DNA of 64,000 nucleotides. Origin: Synaphobranchus kaupii. Its lineage: Eukaryota; Chordata; Actinopteri; Anguilliformes; Synaphobranchidae. The position numbers and the translations under genes are program-made. The stretch is taken from assembly GCA_029718625.1 (NCBI GenBank), contig CM056376.1, positions 88,058,333 to 88,122,332 on the forward strand, in the 5' to 3' direction. How positions within the stretch are numbered: position 1 is the first letter of the stretch; every line of letters begins with the position of its first letter. This document shows, one piece after another, positions 59,499 to 64,000 of this stretch. The notes beneath the pieces are model-generated. The model saw only the letters and a program-made list of their open reading frames with translations. It was not told where the DNA came from and ran no database searches.

Positions 59499-60586
59499 TG
59501 TTAGGATTCTTGGATTCTTCTTCTAGGATGAGTCTTGTCTGTTTGCGTTTGTTATTTCTGTTCCTTGTTGTTTATTATTTTTCATTATTATTTGTGAATT
59601 ATTGTATTCATGTATTTTTTCTGTACTCACGTTTATTATTTATTAGTGTTATTACTTTCGTGTTTGATTACGTGTTCACTGTTACATTCTATATTCCAGT
59701 TTCTGTTCACATAGTTGTATTTATGTCACTCCCCCGGTCTTCGTCTCACTTTTCGGGACCTTTCGGGTGTTTTCGGTCCTCTCTGTATTTCCCCTGACTA
59801 AACTAGTTGTTCCACTTATTTGTTTATATTACTAATTAACACTAACAACTACTAACAGCTTAGTTTAGGTCTTTCACTAATCCACTAACTACTAACGCTT
59901 AGCTGTCACTCGTTTCCTGCATTTCTATCTTTCAATTATCTACTTTACGCTTCCTCCTTATTGATATCTTACGTCCGCTATCCACTAACTCTCTTAACGT
60001 ATGGACGTGTCTTCAACACTCCCGGTCATGTCTTGTCTATTCGTTTGCATGCTTAGCCCAGTCCGAGTCTTCCGTGTCTCCTCATTATTCTATCATTGCT
60101 TCCCTCATTGTATCATTGTCTGCAACCTGTGAGTCTTCCCTGTTACTCCTCCCACTCGCACCTGATTTCCCTTGAGTTGAGTGTTCCCCATCTATTTATA
60201 CCCTTCAGTCTCACTTGTCCTTTGTCAGAACGTTGATCGATTTCCCAGTGCCTACGCCTTTCTAAGCCTGAGTTATTTGTGAATTCCGAGACACCCTTCC
60301 GTTTGATTTCGAGTTTTGCCTGCTGATTTTGTTTGTTTGCCTTTCTGCCTTTTTGGATTTTGACCCTTTGCTTTCCTTTTGTTACCACGCCTCTGCCTAC
60401 CCCCTTGTACCTTTGCATATCTGATTTCCTGGTTTTGATCTTTTGGACTGTTTTTGATTATTCTTTTGGATTTTGATTTTGTCTCGTTTGAATTCTGATT
60501 ACCTGGCTTTTTGACTTGGACTGAAATAAACAACGTTTTTGCCTTATCCTGGTCTGCGTTTGGGTCTCTGAGTCTGGGGCGTAACA
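59499..60586 (+). mobile_element. Solo LTR (LTR3), 1088 bp, with 5-bp target duplication GCATG
   Basis: Begins TGTTAGGATTCTTGGATTC and ends GGGGCGTAACA. GCATG occurs immediately before (59494-59498) and after (60587-60591). A TATA-like TATTTATA (60193-60200) and AATAAA (60525-60530) lie in the order expected of a U3-R-U5 LTR. The 3' end (TGCGTTTGGGTCTC, then GCGTAACA) resembles that of LTR1 and LTR2, but the 5' part is different, so it is a distinct family or a distant subfamily. No internal region is present. Confidence 0.88.
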
Positions 60587-61187
60587 GCATGAGACTATGG
60601 GCATGCAAGCTTTGAGTTTTGGTCTGAAGGAGTGCACGGCTACTGAACCTCTGATAATGAGACTTCGCCTCGATTCAATTAACATTTGTCCTTTGCTGTG
60701 GCGCTCAATTAAATGCAAGTGTTCATTTTTGTCTTCACAGAGGTGGTACAGCAGTCACCAATTAACTTGCAAAACGGTGTTTTTCGAAGAAACAAATTAC
60801 ACCGCGAGTCAAAATCAAGGACAAATGTTAATTGAATCCAGGCCCTTGCTTCCATTTTGACACTGTGGGGAAAAAAGATGCAAAAGTGAAAGACGCGTTA
60901 TCTGTCATGGATGAGCATGTTTACTGAGTTAATAAAGTAATTGTAGAGTGACAAGCTAATTCACGTATTGAAACATCAGCTAGTTTGCATCTGCAGGGAA
61001 AATATTCATCATAAGTGGGTGAAAATCGAATGTCAAAGCATTTCTGAGGAAAATTGCTAGTTTTAATGTATTAAATGGAATACTTTTCTTATCACGATGA
61101 CATCCCTACAAATCAGCATCACAGCAAGTTCACTAGTTAATAAATAAGCACTTAGTTTCTTTTATTTCTAATCTGCCTTTGAAATGT

Positions 61188-61208
61188 AAAAAAAAAAAAA
61201 AAAAAAAA
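61188..61208. repeat. A homopolymer of 21
   Basis: An uninterrupted A run. No retroposon body was recognised upstream, so a poly(A) tail is possible but not shown. Confidence 0.9.
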
Positions 61209-62069
61209 TCTGTGGTGAGGCAGAGAAAAATACGACACATAATGGACTTTCAATTTTCAATGCAATGTATTAAGAACAAAAATTAATATACGCAAATTAT
61301 ATAATGCAATAATTGTAATCATATGGTGCCTCTCATAACAGTGAATAAAACATTATCGTATGACCTGGTTCCCATAGTGGCGCTGAATGATTTTGTTTTA
61401 TTTTCTGATATGATCTCAGAGCCAAGTTTGCCTGCTCTTTCCCACACAAATCCATACAGACTCAGCTTAAGCAACTCTGGGTTTCCTAATGGGTCACAGT
61501 GGATACCTTTCCTTTGCAGGGTATGTCTAATCCCACACTTCCTCTGGGGTCCGCTCGCCAATTAGATATATTAATGGGTATGAACAGTGCGGTAAACAAT
61601 ATGTTATTTCCACAGAACAACCCCTATGGGATTCTGCTTTTAAAATGTAATTTTAAGTTCTGACGCATAGTTTTTGTAAAAAACTGGTACTGGGATAGGG
61701 AGAAGGGAGAAAGAGATAACATCTCTGTATAAGAAAACGATCCTGCAAGCTTTTCACATAAATGATCAATCCCTCGTATTTAAGTATAATGTGAATGCAA
61801 AATACATCACTCTAATATATATGTATTTCTCATCGCCATATATGTTGTTACCTGTATGTCTGGAATTGGTACTGTTATAAGGGGCTGAAGGCATCCCAAT
61901 TTTAACAGTTTATCTGTTTTCAACAGGGATGCTGAATTAAAGACAGGGTTCACGCTGGTATGAATGACACAGAACCATAACACAGAGGAGAAAAGCCGTT
62001 GCTCCGGACGCGCCGAGCCGTCGATTGGACCCCAGCCGCTCCCCTGCGCCCGGCTCTGTGCTCACCGCC

Positions 62070-62083
62070 GTTGCCATGGAAAC
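62070..62083. promoter_or_regulatory. RFX X-box-like motif in a GC-rich block
   Basis: GTTGCCATGGAAAC differs at one position from the palindromic X-box GTTGCCATGGCAAC. It sits in a CpG-rich block (61990-62170) with GCGCGGCGACCGAGGCGAGC just downstream. RFX binding is inferred from the motif. Confidence 0.4.
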
Positions 62084-62927
62084 TGGGCCCTGCGCGGCGA
62101 CCGAGGCGAGCGGGGCCTACCTGCAGCTCTCCATGGTGAGCCCATCGGAGGCCTCTCCGCAGAGACGAGCGAACGCGAGTTCGGTCCTCCTCTCCTCTTT
62201 CTCATCAAAAAAAAAACATTCCTCTCGGCTGAATAGCTGGAGCCCTCGGACAAATTCCTCATAAACGACGTGTCACAAAAACGTCCTTCAGCATCAACAC
62301 AAAAATCTGTGAGGGCTTTTTTCCCTCCTCGGCTTGGGAGAAAACGCTATTAATAAGTAATAGAACAATTTCCAACAGGGACATTAGGATGAATAACAAT
62401 TATAAAAATGTCACTCTTGGTTATGAAAATATACCACTGCGTCAGATTTAAATGTGAATCTACACCAAAGATCTGAGCTAATACATTTTGTTTGATTACT
62501 CTAATAGATGTTACGATATGTCTAAAGTCACGTGTGACAATCTCCTAAGGCCTCGACCGCTGCATCTCTTTAATTATTACCATCCGAGTACCATCAGATA
62601 ACAACTTGTAACTGCCATTACAAGCAGGGCAGTACAGCGGTGTATGTTATTGGCTGAACAGTAATTACTCTGACATTTAATAAAGAATGTTTATGTATGT
62701 ATGTATGTAACACAGCCACAAAATCAGTAGCAATAAACCGTAGATCACACACAACATCCACGCACACAAACAAGCATTCATACAATGTCCTTCAAAATGA
62801 TTGGCCTTTAAAAAGATAATTTTGTATGAAATGAACAATACAGGTAATGAGCTCGACTGTATGCTCAAAATAATACACCACGTGCATACAAATACAACTG
62901 CTCAATAAGCAATATATTTTGCGCCAC

Positions 62928-63150
62928 AATTATTCACACCCCTGGTTACGGAATTTTGTGAACCTGCCCGTCACAAGGGGTTGAAACCGGAAGCCATAGG
63001 GAGGCCACAATACAGTTCCCTAAGATTGCAATGAATGTCAAAAGTAGCAAGGAAATGCAGATTTATTTTTGTTGGATTTTCTTTAAGAATTATTGTAACA
63101 TATTTTGTAAAAATATTTTATATTATTTTATGTAAATACTACTTATTTTA
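62928..63150. mobile_element. Terminal fragment of a Tc1-like element
   Basis: CACAATTATTCACACCCCTG, then GGCCACAATACAGTTCCCTA and GGAAATGCAGATTTATTTTT, recall the 5' terminal region of the same Tc1 type as the element at 4436-5500, which has GGCCACAATATAGTTCTTTA at about 5241. The transposase is absent. Confidence 0.65.
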
Positions 63151-63301
63151 TGCAGCCTTCCTTGCTCATATTTAGTTTTGGAGGGCAATATCCACACAGT
63201 ATATAAAGAAATATTTTCGAAAAATACTCTCTCCCTATTTAGAGATATGGTTCGCACCTGAAAGTTGATTAAAATAATCTTGACAGAAAAAAACAATGTA
63301 C

Positions 63302-63353
63302 AATCACTATTACAATTTGGTATTTAGCAGGCGCTCTTATCCAGAACGACTGA
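63302..63353 (-). mobile_element. Reversed L2-type SINE/LINE tail fragment
   Basis: GGTATTTAGCAGGCGCTCTT followed by ATCCAGAACGAC is the reverse complement of the tail at 4981-5010, with a few changes. No SINE body was recognised. Confidence 0.7.
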
Positions 63354-64000
63354 CAAAGCAGCACAGCATCAGGAGTATTTGTGTGGTTGCATAATAAAAG
63401 ACAGCAGAGACAAGTCATATGCTTTTGATGTGGGAGTCATGTGTTCATTTTCAGTGTCTAGAGTTTTTCTATCTGCTCGGCGACAGAAATTTCTCTCCAG
63501 AGTGTACGTCGACTACGCTCTTCTATGTAAATAAAGAGATGAACAGAAATAGGAGATTACTGCTCAGTCGCTCTGATTGGTAAATCGGCGCTTCTGTCGT
63601 TGAGCCAGCCGTGATGCCCCTGAGCGAGCCTTGTCGTGATCCCGTTCACATTCCCTTTTGAAAAGGGCTGATGTTCTCAAGCTGAGACTGACAGGAAGAA
63701 GCGTAGCAGAGGCCTGTAATGCCACGTTTCACAGCCTGGTCCTGGAGACTCACTGCCGAGAAACGCTTTTTCCCCTCCAAATCATTTCCCCTTCATTAAC
63801 ATGCTCAACATAATGTCTTTACAGTCATCCATTACAAGCACCCCTACAACAGAAAATGTACGGCGGGAGGAATAACAAAGGAACAGAAATATTTTTTAGC
63901 ATTTATTATTTTTTCTAAACGGGTGCCCTTCAATGGCGTGTTTGACACGCACGCGTGACGGAACCTCGGCCATAGGGAGACTGACCCAAACAAGAATGGA

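Larger units (their letters stand above)
60587..64000. other. plxna4 intron 2, right edge
   Basis: Contains an A21 run (61188-61208), a GC-rich block with an RFX-type motif (61990-62170), a short ATGT microsatellite (about 62692-62708), a Tc1-like terminal fragment (62928-63150) and a reversed L2-type tail (63302-63353). Exon 2 of plxna4 is not reached. Confidence 0.5.

Overview
The window is vertebrate genomic DNA, almost certainly from a ray-finned fish. The only protein-coding sequence I can support is two small exons of one gene on the minus strand. Everything else is intron, and much of that is transposon debris and simple repeats. The fish assignment rests on the plexin exons, several Tc1-like elements of types common in teleosts, a tRNA-derived SINE whose 3' end (CTCTGGATAAGAGC, then TGTAA-type repeats) resembles fish L2-clade LINE tails, and very long dinucleotide runs. 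An elopomorph such as an eel or tarpon is possible from the SINE type, but this is weak.

The gene is an A-type plexin, most likely plxna4. Exon 3 (31062-31193) encodes the last part of the sema domain. Exon 4 (5531-5631) encodes the end of sema and the start of the first PSI domain. Both have consensus splice sites, and the phases join exactly (0 to 0, then leaving in phase 2). Intron 3 between them is 25,430 bp. Intron 2 runs from 31194 to at least the right edge (over 32.8 kb). Intron 4 fills 1-5530. The large exon 2, which carries most of sema, would be to the right of the window; exon 5 would be to the left or was not recognised.

Region by region: 1-5.5 kb is intron 4, with GC-rich blocks, C homopolymers and a decayed Tc1-like element carrying a nested SINE. 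5.6-31 kb is intron 3. It holds a 547-bp internally deleted Tc1 element, a decayed 80-90 bp tandem repeat, a solo LTR with a perfect 5-bp target duplication, a PIF/Harbinger-like element with a 3-bp duplication, a large Tc1 relic, a 25-bp minisatellite interleaved with two identical 280-bp segments, and a pair of adjacent near-perfect palindromes. 31.2-64 kb is intron 2. It holds several CpG-rich non-coding blocks, a 192-bp hAT-like MITE, LINE 3' fragments, two more solo LTRs with perfect 5-bp duplications, a Tc1 derivative with ~240-bp terminal repeats that keeps only the DNA-binding half of its transposase, and long AT, GT and GA microsatellites.

I found no operon-like cluster, CRISPR array, conventional RNA gene or novel multi-gene system. 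The notable content is the well-preserved insertion scars, the composite minisatellite, the hairpin pair, the possible truncated plexin isoform from intron 3 retention, and the CpG-rich islands with RFX-type motifs deep in the introns.
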